A program made the position numbers and the translations under genes. The notes beneath the pieces are model-generated. The model saw only the letters and a program-made list of their open reading frames with translations, ran no database searches and was not told where the DNA came from. A stretch of DNA of 7,079 nt. Source: DAOVQB01 sp023128935. Lineage in GTDB: Bacteria; Eisenbacteria; RBG-16-71-46; CAIMUX01; WJJG01. The stretch spans positions 1-7,079 of the forward strand of contig DAOVQB010000224.1 in NCBI GenBank assembly GCA_030628905.1, in the 5' to 3' direction. Shown piece after piece: positions 1 through 6,023 of this stretch; position 1 is the stretch's first letter, and each line of letters begins with the position of its first letter.

Positions 1-891
1 ATAGTGAAAGTGGCAGTAGAGGCAGGCTATCTCAACATCCCCGCTGATGTCCTCTGTCACGCCGACGGACTCAAGCACTTGCCCCACAAGCGGGTGCTGG
101 TGCTGACCACGGGGAGCCAGGGGGAGCCTACCTCCGCCCTGGTGCGGATAGCCAATCGCGACCATGGCCAGATTACGATTGTCCCCGGCGACACGGTGGT
201 GATATCGGCCACTCCTATTCCCGGCAATGAGATGCTGATAAACAGGACTATTGACAGCCTGTTCCGCCAGGGCGCTGACGTTATCTACGGGAAACTGTCT
301 GAAGTCCATGTTCACGGCCACGGCAGCCAGGAGGAGTTGAAACTCCTGTTCAATCTGGTCAAGCCCAGATTCTTCATTCCTGTTCATGGAGAGTACCGAC
401 ATCTGAGAGTGCATGCCAAGCTGGTGAAGAGTCTGGGCATGCCAGAGGAGCGCATTTTTGTCCTTGAGGATGGGGAGATACTTGAGCTGGGAGAGGAAAG
501 CGGAAAGGTCGTTGGCTCGCTCCCGGTGGGCGACGTGTATGTGGATGGTCTGTTCACCGGCGAGCTGGACAGCGACGTGCTTCGGGACCGCAAGCTGCTC
601 TCGCGGGATGGGATCGTGCTGGTATCGGTCACTTTTGACGCCAGGAAAAGAAGACTGGAAGGCAAGCCTCACATCATGACCCGCGGCTTCATTGATTCCG
701 TGGAGAACGAGCCACTGATAGAAAAAGGCCAGAACGTTGTGGTGGCTGCTCTGAACGAAAACAGGGGACAACTGGGGGACCGGGGTTTCATCGAGGGCAG
801 GGTGAGGAACTCGTTGACCAAGTTCTTCTACGAACAGACTCACCGCCGTCCCGTTGTCATTCCTGTGGTGGTGGATGTGGGAGTGAAGTAG
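1..891 (+). CDS. rnj: Ribonuclease J, 3' part (5' end outside window)
   Basis: RNase J is a zinc-dependent endo- and 5'-3' exoribonuclease of the metallo-beta-lactamase/beta-CASP superfamily that acts in mRNA decay and RNA maturation in the cytoplasm. Only the second half is present. The reading frame is open from base 1, and the GTG at 4 is internal to the family alignment, not a true start; the HxHxDH metal motif must lie upstream. Seen here: the beta-CASP signature TTGSQGEP (bases 106-129), then GDTVVISATPIPGNE, the HVHGHGSQEEL segment (307-339) and FIPVHGEYR (373-399), whose histidines match late motifs of the active site. The C-terminal domain follows, ending in RRPVVIPVVVDV as RNase J proteins typically do. 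The usual residue before GHG is serine; here it is histidine. The stop codon is 15 bases before ftsK, so an operon is likely. The family call is firm; J1 versus J2 cannot be decided. Confidence 0.95.
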   Translation: MVKVAVEAGYLNIPADVLCHADGLKHLPHKRVLVLTTGSQGEPTSALVRIANRDHGQITIVPGDTVVISATPIPGNEMLINRTIDSLFRQGADVIYGKLSEVHVHGHGSQEELKLLFNLVKPRFFIPVHGEYRHLRVHAKLVKSLGMPEERIFVLEDGEILELGEESGKVVGSLPVGDVYVDGLFTGELDSDVLRDRKLLSRDGIVLVSVTFDARKRRLEGKPHIMTRGFIDSVENEPLIEKGQNVVVAALNENRGQLGDRGFIEGRVRNSLTKFFYEQTHRRPVVIPVVVDVGVK

Positions 892-906
892 GGGAGGTGT
901 AGCCCC

Positions 907-3141
907 GTGGCCAAGGCGAAGCGCAAGACCGCATCCAGGCCGAAGCGACAACCGAGCAAGAGCCGGGTAAGCAGAAGCCAGGCGAGGAAGAGCCCGCGCA
1001 GACCAAGCCGCCTGCTCGCATTTCTGAAGTCACCCGTGCTCAGGAGGTTTGTACTGGTAGCGGCGGTAATCGCAGTGCTGTTCCGGTACGGGCCTGGATT
1101 GCTGCCGCTGGGGATTGCTGCCTGGCAGGACTCGCTCGAACTGCTCGGAGCCGGACTGGTCATTCTGGCTGCTGCCGCGGGCGTGCTGTGCTGGGTGATA
1201 TGGCAGGGTTTCTCCGTTCTGGGCAGACGGTGGAATTGCTTTGTGGGAGGGGCTCTCCTGGCCCTGGCCCTGTGGGGACTGTTTTCCTTCTTCTCCCCTC
1301 CGGGAAGCGTCTTGTGGCGAGCCACGCTGGGAGGGAGCTTCGGCCAGAGCATAATCGGGTCGCCCGACGTGCTGGGAGGTCTCAGAGTGGCCGGGCTGGC
1401 CCTGCTGGGCCTTATTTTCATCGCTCCCCGGAAGCTGTGGTACGGGCTGGGGAGCGCCCTGAGGGGTCGCCGGCGCGTGGCGGTCGGCGTTCCTCAACCC
1501 CGCCCCGAAATAACTCCTATCAGGCCCCTCCCTACCCAGCCTCCTCTGCCTGAAATCCCCCCGCCCGAAGAGAGACCGGTGACTGCGGAGGCGGCGGCAA
1601 AAGCTGTGCCGGTCCCTCCCGCCCTCATCAAAGCCCGAACTCCCGAGCGCCCCGAGGCGCCGGCGTGGCAGTCTCACCGTGAGCCAATTTTGACCGCCGG
1701 TGGCTGGCAGCTTCCGCCAATCGACATCCTGGACAAGCCCACCGAGGTGGAGCTGAACCGGGGCGATCTCGAGAAGCGCGCCAGGCTCATTGAAGAAGCT
1801 CTGGCCAGCTACGGCGTGGAGGCTAGGGTGGTGCAGATAAACATGGGTCCCACGGTAACGCAGTACGGCGTTGAGCCCGGGTGGGACAGGAAATACCGGA
1901 AAGTGGTCGAAAAAGGACAGGAGCGGCAGGAAGAGGTGGCCAAGACGAGGATCAGGGTGGACCGCATTACCTCCCTGGCTAACGACCTGGCCCTGGCGCT
2001 GGCGGCCCCGAGCATCAGGATCGAAGCTCCCGTGCCGGGGAAACAAATGGTGGGAGTTGAGGTGCCCAACACCGTGTGGGGCTCAGTCTCGCTTCGCACC
2101 GTGGTGGAGACCGCCGCTTTCCAGAGGATCAAGACCAGGTCCAAGCTGGCCATTGCCCTGGGCAAGGGTGCTGGCGGCGAGGCCATAGCGGCCGACCTGA
2201 CCCGGATGCCCCACTTGCTCATTGCCGGGGCTACCGGCAGTGGCAAAACGGTCTGTCTCGACGCCCTCATCTCCTGCTTGCTGTTGCACAATAGCCCTGA
2301 CGATATCAGGTTCATAATGGTCGATCCCAAGAGGGTGGAACTGGTGGCGTTTGACGGGCTGCCCCACCTTGCGGCCCCCGTGGTGGTGGATAGTGAAAAG
2401 GCGATAAAGGCGTTGAGGTGGCTCAACCAGGAGATGGACAGGCGCTATCGCAAGTTCGCCGAAGCAGGAGTGCGCAACATAGAAGCCTACAACAAGGACC
2501 GCACGTCTGCAGACTTGCTGCCGTACCTGGTGCTGGTCATCGATGAGCTGGCAGACCTGATGATGACGGCTTTTGACGAGGTGGAGCGCACGCTTTGCCG
2601 CCTGGCCCAACTGGCCCGGGCCACAGGCATCCACCTTATCGTGGCGACGCAGCGTCCTTCGGTGGACGTGGTCACCGGGCTCATCAAGGCGAATTTCCCC
2701 ACGCGCATCAGCTTCGCTGTCACGTCGCAGGTGGACTCGCGGACCATCCTCGACATGGTTGGGGCGGAAAAGCTGCTGGGGCGGGGTGACATGCTCTACA
2801 TGCCCAGCGAGGCTGGCATGCCCAAGCGGCTCCAGGGGAGCTTTGTCGCCGATACCGAGATGGAAAGGCTGGTGCATTTCTGGGGCGACCAGCGGGAGTT
2901 GAGGTTGAGCGTGATTGACTTTGAAGAGGTGGCCGAGCCGGTGAGCGCCAGCCAGAGGCTGGCTTCAGCTCCTGACCCTCTTATGGACGAGGCCAGGCGG
3001 CTGGGTGGGGAGCACAGACACATATCCACCTCGTTCCTGCAACGGCGTCTCCGCATCGGCTATCCCAGGGCCGCCCGCCTCATGGAAGCACTCGAAGAAG
3101 AGGGTTACAGAGGGCCCGGGCAGCCGCGAGAGGAAGCCTAG
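907..3141 (+). CDS. ftsK: FtsK/SpoIIIE-family DNA translocase
   Basis: This is a membrane-anchored hexameric ATPase that pumps double-stranded DNA, clearing chromosome termini through the closing septum. The 744 residues are close to SpoIIIE size and much shorter than E. coli FtsK. The order is: a Lys/Arg-rich N-tail (1-38); four hydrophobic segments (about 48-60, 78-99, 111-129, 159-173); a short proline-rich linker (about 195-255); the alpha domain (about 275-415); the RecA-like motor with Walker A GATGSGKT (441-448) and Walker B LVLVIDE (541-547); and a winged-helix gamma domain (about 690-740, containing STSFLQRRLRIGY), which reads polar DNA guide sequences in this family. The GTG start is chosen because GGAGGTG (893-899) sits 7 bases upstream and the basic N-tail precedes the first helix. 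An extra charged stretch at 326-348 interrupts the alpha domain. The gene follows RNase J by 15 bases and converges with apgM. Confidence 0.96.
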   Translation: MAKAKRKTASRPKRQPSKSRVSRSQARKSPRRPSRLLAFLKSPVLRRFVLVAAVIAVLFRYGPGLLPLGIAAWQDSLELLGAGLVILAAAAGVLCWVIWQGFSVLGRRWNCFVGGALLALALWGLFSFFSPPGSVLWRATLGGSFGQSIIGSPDVLGGLRVAGLALLGLIFIAPRKLWYGLGSALRGRRRVAVGVPQPRPEITPIRPLPTQPPLPEIPPPEERPVTAEAAAKAVPVPPALIKARTPERPEAPAWQSHREPILTAGGWQLPPIDILDKPTEVELNRGDLEKRARLIEEALASYGVEARVVQINMGPTVTQYGVEPGWDRKYRKVVEKGQERQEEVAKTRIRVDRITSLANDLALALAAPSIRIEAPVPGKQMVGVEVPNTVWGSVSLRTVVETAAFQRIKTRSKLAIALGKGAGGEAIAADLTRMPHLLIAGATGSGKTVCLDALISCLLLHNSPDDIRFIMVDPKRVELVAFDGLPHLAAPVVVDSEKAIKALRWLNQEMDRRYRKFAEAGVRNIEAYNKDRTSADLLPYLVLVIDELADLMMTAFDEVERTLCRLAQLARATGIHLIVATQRPSVDVVTGLIKANFPTRISFAVTSQVDSRTILDMVGAEKLLGRGDMLYMPSEAGMPKRLQGSFVADTEMERLVHFWGDQRELRLSVIDFEEVAEPVSASQRLASAPDPLMDEARRLGGEHRHISTSFLQRRLRIGYPRAARLMEALEEEGYRGPGQPREEA

Positions 3142-3178
3142 CCTGCACGAGTTGTAGTGCGACCCTGAGAAGGGAATG

Positions 3179-3236
3179 CCCGCTCCTCCACCCCTCGCTA
3201 TCTGTCGAGGGACGGGTCGTGCTTTCTGTGAGCGGG
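3179..3236. terminator. Nested inverted repeats between convergent genes, possible two-way terminator
   Basis: The outer arms CCCGCTC (3179-3185) and GAGCGGG (3230-3236) pair perfectly over 7 bases. They enclose a second hairpin, CCCTCG (3192-3197) with CGAGGG (3206-3211), a 6-base stem with an 8-base loop. The location, between the ends of ftsK and apgM, fits transcription ending from both sides. Neither strand has a run of T after the stems, so this is not a classical intrinsic terminator, and the outer loop is long. The pairing is seen in the sequence; the function is inferred. Confidence 0.3.
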
Positions 3237-3241
3237 GAATC

Positions 3242-4450
3242 CTAGGCGCCGAACTTGTCCAGCTTCAGGGCATTGGCCATGGCCAGGGGCATGATCTCCA
3301 CGGCGGCGAAGCGACCCAGACCACCGCTGATACAGGCTCTCTCGGAGAACTCGGTCACCAGGTCGGGGCGGCACCATCTGCCTCTCAACAGCAGGGGTAC
3401 CGGATGCCAGCTATGGCTGGCCAGGGTCGCCGGAGTGGAGTGGTCTCCGGTGATGATGAGGACATCCGGGTTTGGGTCGAGCATATCAGGAAGGGCAGCA
3501 TCCACCTCCTCGATGGCGCGCACCTTGGCGTCGAAGTCGCCGTCCTCCCCCCGGGAGTCGGTGGTCTTGAAGTGCACAAAGAAGAAATCGTAGTCCCGGT
3601 AGTGGCAGCGCAGGCTCGCTATCTGCTCCGCCAGGTTCTGCCCCGTCGGCAATAGCTGCATCCCCACGAGCTTGGCCAGGCCGCGGTACATGGGATAGAT
3701 GGCGATGGCGGCCGCTTTCAGCTTGTAAATCTCAGGTATGGTGGGGATGTCCGGCTGCCGGGAAAAGCCGCGCAGCAGCACCATGTTGGCGGGAGCGCTG
3801 TCCTTCAGCAGGCTCCTGGCCTGCGCCACGAACTCGTTGGCTACTCGGGCGGTCCTCTGCGCCGCCGGCGACAGGGCTTCCACGCTCCTGGGGGCCAGTC
3901 CGACCTGCTGGGGGTCGGAGTCGGCCAGCTCGGATGACAGGCCTTTCCCCCGCAGCAGGAGCACGAACCGGTGCTCCTTCACCGGCGTGACCGTGACCTC
4001 AGCGCCGCTGAAGGCGGTCTCCCGGTTAAGTAGCTGACATAATGCGCTGTTGGCCTCCGTGCTGATCCGCCCTGCCCTCCTGTCCGTGATGATTCCGCTG
4101 CTGTCAACGGTGCAGAAGTTGCCCCGGGCGGCGACATCTCCCGCGGCCAGGTCGAGGTCTATTCCCAGCGCCGCCAGGATTCCCCGCCCCACGCCGTACT
4201 TCACCGGGTCGTAGCCGAAAATTGCCAGGTGTCCCGGCGCGCTTCCCGGCGTGATGCCCCGCCCCACCGGGTCTATCAGCCCGCAGACCGACTCCTTGGC
4301 TATCCTGTCGAGGTTGGGGGTCCGGGCCGATTCCAGCTCCGTCCTGCCGGTCTCGGGATGAGGCAGGCCGCCCACTCCGTCCATCAGCAGGAGGACGATT
4401 TTGGCTGCCGATGTACGTGAGAGCTTCTTCAACTCTTCGAGTCCGAGCAT
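3242..4450 (-). CDS. apgM: 2,3-bisphosphoglycerate-independent phosphoglycerate mutase, archaeal type
   Basis: The enzyme interconverts 3-phosphoglycerate and 2-phosphoglycerate in glycolysis and gluconeogenesis. It belongs to the alkaline phosphatase superfamily (aPGAM), uses two metal ions and a phosphoserine intermediate, and is cytoplasmic. In the 402 residues I see the first metal site LLMDGVGG (21-28), TPNLDRIA (44-51), the probable nucleophile S70 in PGSAPGHLAIFGYDP (68-82), GRG (88-90), DRRAGRI, then VHFKTTDSRGEDGDFD (292-307) and ITGDHSTP (333-340, with D336 and H337 as likely metal ligands), followed by SHSWHPVP. The length matches the family. The GSxPGH form, rather than GSDTAH, marks the subgroup I know mainly from bacteria. 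The ATG at 4450 suits the family N-terminus (MLxLEEL) but has no Shine-Dalgarno sequence; a predicted promoter only a few bases upstream suggests a nearly leaderless mRNA. It is divergent from the ROK kinase and the only minus-strand gene here. Confidence 0.94.
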   Translation of the reverse strand: MLGLEELKKLSRTSAAKIVLLLMDGVGGLPHPETGRTELESARTPNLDRIAKESVCGLIDPVGRGITPGSAPGHLAIFGYDPVKYGVGRGILAALGIDLDLAAGDVAARGNFCTVDSSGIITDRRAGRISTEANSALCQLLNRETAFSGAEVTVTPVKEHRFVLLLRGKGLSSELADSDPQQVGLAPRSVEALSPAAQRTARVANEFVAQARSLLKDSAPANMVLLRGFSRQPDIPTIPEIYKLKAAAIAIYPMYRGLAKLVGMQLLPTGQNLAEQIASLRCHYRDYDFFFVHFKTTDSRGEDGDFDAKVRAIEEVDAALPDMLDPNPDVLIITGDHSTPATLASHSWHPVPLLLRGRWCRPDLVTEFSERACISGGLGRFAAVEIMPLAMANALKLDKFGA

Positions 4451-4459
4451 TGTTCTGGC

Positions 4460-4488
4460 ATTTTAGCTGCTTGTTTACCTGTTGACAA
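4460..4488 (-). promoter_or_regulatory. Predicted apgM promoter (TTGTCA-17-TAAAAT)
   Basis: Read on the minus strand, TTGTCA (4488-4483) is followed after exactly 17 bases by TAAAAT (4465-4460). Each hexamer differs from the sigma-70 consensus at one position. Transcription would start near 4453-4454, only 3 or 4 bases before the apgM ATG, which agrees with the absence of a ribosome binding site there. The -35 element overlaps that of the opposing promoter. This is a sequence match only; no transcript data support it. Confidence 0.6.
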
Positions 4489-4511
4489 GTTATCGCGGTG
4501 ACAAGTAGTAT
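4482..4511 (+). promoter_or_regulatory. Candidate ROK kinase promoter (TTGACA-18-TAGTAT)
   Basis: A perfect -35 hexamer TTGACA (4482-4487) is followed by an 18-base spacer and TAGTAT (4506-4511), which matches four of six -10 positions. The predicted start near 4518 is only about 6 bases before the GTG at 4524, so the GGGAG motif at 4512-4516 would lie upstream of the RNA. Either the mRNA is near-leaderless, or GGGAG is a real ribosome binding site and transcription starts further upstream from a promoter I cannot recognise. The two readings conflict and I cannot choose between them. Confidence 0.4.
4483..4506. repeat. Direct repeat TGACAAGT x2, 16-base period
   Basis: TGACAAGT occurs at 4483-4490 and again at 4499-4506, with starts 16 bases apart. 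The first copy forms the shared -35 region of the two divergent promoters. The second overlaps the first base of the plus-strand -10. Repeats placed this way are typical of transcription factor half-sites, but no regulator gene lies in the window and none can be named. Confidence 0.5.
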
Positions 4512-4523
4512 GGGAGCCCGGCA

Positions 4524-5504
4524 GTGTCAGCAGATAGGAAAGACGAACTGGTCCTGGGGGTGGATATTGGCGGCACGAAGATCGCCACCGCCCTGGCCAC
4601 CGGTCGGGGAGAAATCCTCGCCCGGGAATACAGCCCTACCCCGGTGGAGGCCGGGCCTGAGGCCATAACCAACAGCATTCTTGGTGTGATCGACAAGACC
4701 ATCTCTTCGGGCCAGGCTGGGTCGCCGAGGCTTGCGGGCATAGGCATTGCCGTTGCTGGCTTGATAGACAGCGGTACCGGGCGGGTGGTCTTCACTCCCA
4801 ATCTTCCTGGCTGGGTTGATGTACCCTTGAAGGCTGCGGTGGAGCAGAGGTTCGGCCTTCCCACCTGCATGGGTAACGACGCTACGCTGGCCGCCCTGGG
4901 GGAGTGGCGTTTCGGCCTCGACCGGAAGGTGGCCAATCTCATCTACATCACCGTGAGCACAGGGATTGGCGGTGGCATCATTGCCGGCGGGAAGCTGTAT
5001 TCTGGAGCGCGCGGCTTTGCCGGTGAAGTGGGACATATGACCATAGACGTGAACGGGCCGCGCTGTAACTGCGGCAATAATGGCTGCTGGGAAGCCATGG
5101 CCTCGGGCACGGCCCTGGCCCGGGACGCCATAGAACGCATCGAGCAGGGCGCGGACACGTCCATTGCCGACCTCTGCGGTGGGGATTTGAGCAAGATCGA
5201 TGCCAGGATTGTTTTCCTGGCGGCCCGGCAGGGGGACGAGCTGGCCGGGCAACTGATTTCCCGCCTGGCCTACTACTTTGGCGTGGGCCTGGCCAATCTG
5301 GTGAACATATTCACCCCGGAGCTGGTGCTGGTGGGCGGCGGCGTGGCCAAGATGGGCGACCTGCTGCTCGGGCCGGCGGCAGAGGTGGTGAGGAAGAGGG
5401 CCTATGTCAGCATGACCGGAGCCGTCGATATCAGGCCCGCCCTGCTGGGGGATGACTCGGGGGTGCTGGGCGCGGTGGCCTTCGTCCTGGAGCAGTTCGG
5501 ATAG
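4524..5504 (+). CDS. glcK: ROK-family sugar kinase, probable glucokinase
   Basis: ROK kinases phosphorylate hexoses with ATP, most often glucose to glucose 6-phosphate at the entry to glycolysis; they are cytoplasmic. The 326 residues are normal for the family. Visible motifs are: phosphate 1 loop GVDIGGTK (12-19); GNDATLAALGE (117-127) with the catalytic base D119; phosphate 2 loop STGIGGG (145-151); the sugar-binding EVGH (168-171); and the zinc signature H171 with CNCGNNGC (C181, C183, C188) and E190; then a C-terminal LVLVGGGVA adenosine-binding segment. There is no N-terminal DNA-binding helix, so this is an enzyme and not a ROK repressor. The GTG start is favoured by GGGAG at 4512-4516 (7-base spacing) and by the short distance to the first motif; the ATG at 4510 is out of frame. 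It diverges from apgM, another glycolytic gene. Glucose is the likeliest substrate; mannose, fructose or N-acetyl sugars are not excluded. Confidence 0.92.
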   Translation: MSADRKDELVLGVDIGGTKIATALATGRGEILAREYSPTPVEAGPEAITNSILGVIDKTISSGQAGSPRLAGIGIAVAGLIDSGTGRVVFTPNLPGWVDVPLKAAVEQRFGLPTCMGNDATLAALGEWRFGLDRKVANLIYITVSTGIGGGIIAGGKLYSGARGFAGEVGHMTIDVNGPRCNCGNNGCWEAMASGTALARDAIERIEQGADTSIADLCGGDLSKIDARIVFLAARQGDELAGQLISRLAYYFGVGLANLVNIFTPELVLVGGGVAKMGDLLLGPAAEVVRKRAYVSMTGAVDIRPALLGDDSGVLGAVAFVLEQFG

Positions 5505-5588
5505 TGGAATGCCAGGCCGGGGAAGCGGCGCCCTCACTGAAGCGGGATGCCAACCCCGGGAAACACGCTCGCACTGACTTTGCCGTGC

Positions 5589-5618
5589 TTGAGCGGCGGC
5601 CCCGTTTCATGGCACAAT
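5589..5618 (+). promoter_or_regulatory. Weak candidate promoter for the DUF3096-type gene
   Basis: TTGAGC (5589-5594) and CACAAT (5613-5618) are separated by 18 bases and each matches four of six consensus positions. A start near 5625 would leave a leader of about 24 bases carrying the AGGAGG at 5635-5640. The 144-base gap after the ROK gene shows no clear terminator (only short GC stems such as GCCG/CGGC, without a T run), so read-through from the kinase is also possible. Confidence 0.25.
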
Positions 5619-5648
5619 ACGTTCACTGAGGAATAGGAGGTAACAGCT

Positions 5649-5798
5649 ATGCCGATCATACACGGCGGTCTGGGTCTGATTGTGGGGATAGCCAGCTTGA
5701 TTTTTGGCGTCATAGTGCTGATCTTCCCCAAGATCCTTAACTACCTGGTGGGCATCTATCTCATCGTGGTGGGCATCATAGCCATCATCGCCTACTAG
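5649..5798 (+). CDS. Small DUF3096-type membrane peptide
   Basis: This 49-residue peptide is almost entirely hydrophobic. It reads MPIIHGGLGLIVG, then a first membrane helix (about 8-26), a tight FPKILNY turn (26-32) and a second helix (about 33-48), ending IIAY. The pattern of a Gly-rich first helix, an IFP-(K/R)-(I/L)-LNY turn and a YLIVVGI second helix is what I recall for DUF3096, a family of tiny two-helix inner-membrane proteins of unknown function. It is supported as a real gene by a perfect AGGAGG (5635-5640) placed 8 bases before the ATG and by a clean stop. It stands alone, with 144 bases before and 225 after, so it may be its own transcript or read through from the kinase gene. Its role is unknown; nothing nearby identifies a partner. 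Confidence 0.8.
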   Translation: MPIIHGGLGLIVGIASLIFGVIVLIFPKILNYLVGIYLIVVGIIAIIAY

Positions 5799-5804
5799 CG
5801 GCGG

Positions 5805-5886
5805 CAGCGCAGCCGGAACCCTGACGGCACGCGCGTGAAAGCAAGCAGCACTCCTCCGCGCGGGCCGAGTCACTTGCGCTGCGCTG
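5805..5886. repeat. 9-base inverted repeat enclosing a second GC-rich pair
   Basis: CAGCGCAGC (5805-5813) is perfectly complementary to GCTGCGCTG (5878-5886). Inside, CGCGCG occurs at 5830-5835 and 5857-5862 and can pair with itself. The arms begin 7 bases after the stop of the small membrane peptide gene. They could fold the 3' end of its mRNA, but there is no following T run, and GC-rich sequence makes chance pairing of this length fairly likely. Confidence 0.3.
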
Positions 5887-5905
5887 ACCCATTTCATAGC
5901 TGGAT

Positions 5906-5934
5906 TTGACATCCCGAGATAATGCAAATACCAT
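5906..5934 (+). promoter_or_regulatory. Candidate promoter of the secreted-protein gene
   Basis: A perfect TTGACA (5906-5911) stands 17 bases before TACCAT (5929-5934), which matches four of six -10 positions, within a locally AT-richer stretch of the gap. Transcription would begin near 5941 and give a leader of about 83 bases. An alternative -10, GATAAT (5918-5923), matches five of six positions but has no usable -35. Confidence 0.45.
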
Positions 5935-5945
5935 ACGTGCTTCTA

Positions 5946-5971
5946 TGCCGAAGGCGATAGCCTTCACGGCA
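5946..5971 (+). other. Hairpin in the leader of the secreted-protein gene
   Basis: TGCC-GAAGGC (5946-5955) pairs with GCCTTC (5960-5965) and GGCA (5968-5971) around a GATA loop. This gives ten base pairs with a two-base bulge. It lies just inside the predicted transcript and 52 bases before the start codon, with no T run after it, so it is not an intrinsic terminator. It could stabilise the mRNA 5' end or bind a protein; this is inference. Confidence 0.45.
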
Positions 5972-6023
5972 GCAGCAACAGGATTGGCGTGGTGAACGCT
6001 GAAATCCCGGCAGGAGGTTAGCT

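Noticed and set aside
1030..2046. Minus-strand open frame of 338 codons opposite ftsK
   Set aside because: Low-complexity, basic composition without motifs; the plus strand codes a complete FtsK across the same bases.
3163..3174. CCCT-GAGA-AGGG mini-hairpin with a GNRA-type loop after ftsK
   Set aside because: The stem is only four pairs with no T run after it, too short to call a terminator.
3176..3655. Plus-strand open frame of 159 codons over the end of apgM
   Set aside because: No domain and no ribosome binding site; it overlaps the conserved metal-binding end of apgM on the other strand.
4459..4461. ATG on the minus strand at 4461 as an upstream start for apgM
   Set aside because: It is out of frame with apgM and overlaps the predicted -10 element, so it would not be in the transcript.
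4527..5537. Minus-strand open frame of 336 codons opposite the ROK kinase
   Set aside because: Its translation is rich in Pro, Arg, Gly and His with no recognisable domain, and it lies wholly over a gene with complete ROK motifs. It is a by-product of GC-rich codon use.
5610..5625. TGGCAC resembling the -24 element of a sigma-54 promoter
   Set aside because: The -12 position lacks the required GC (the sequence reads GTTCA), and no enhancer-binding site or regulator is visible.
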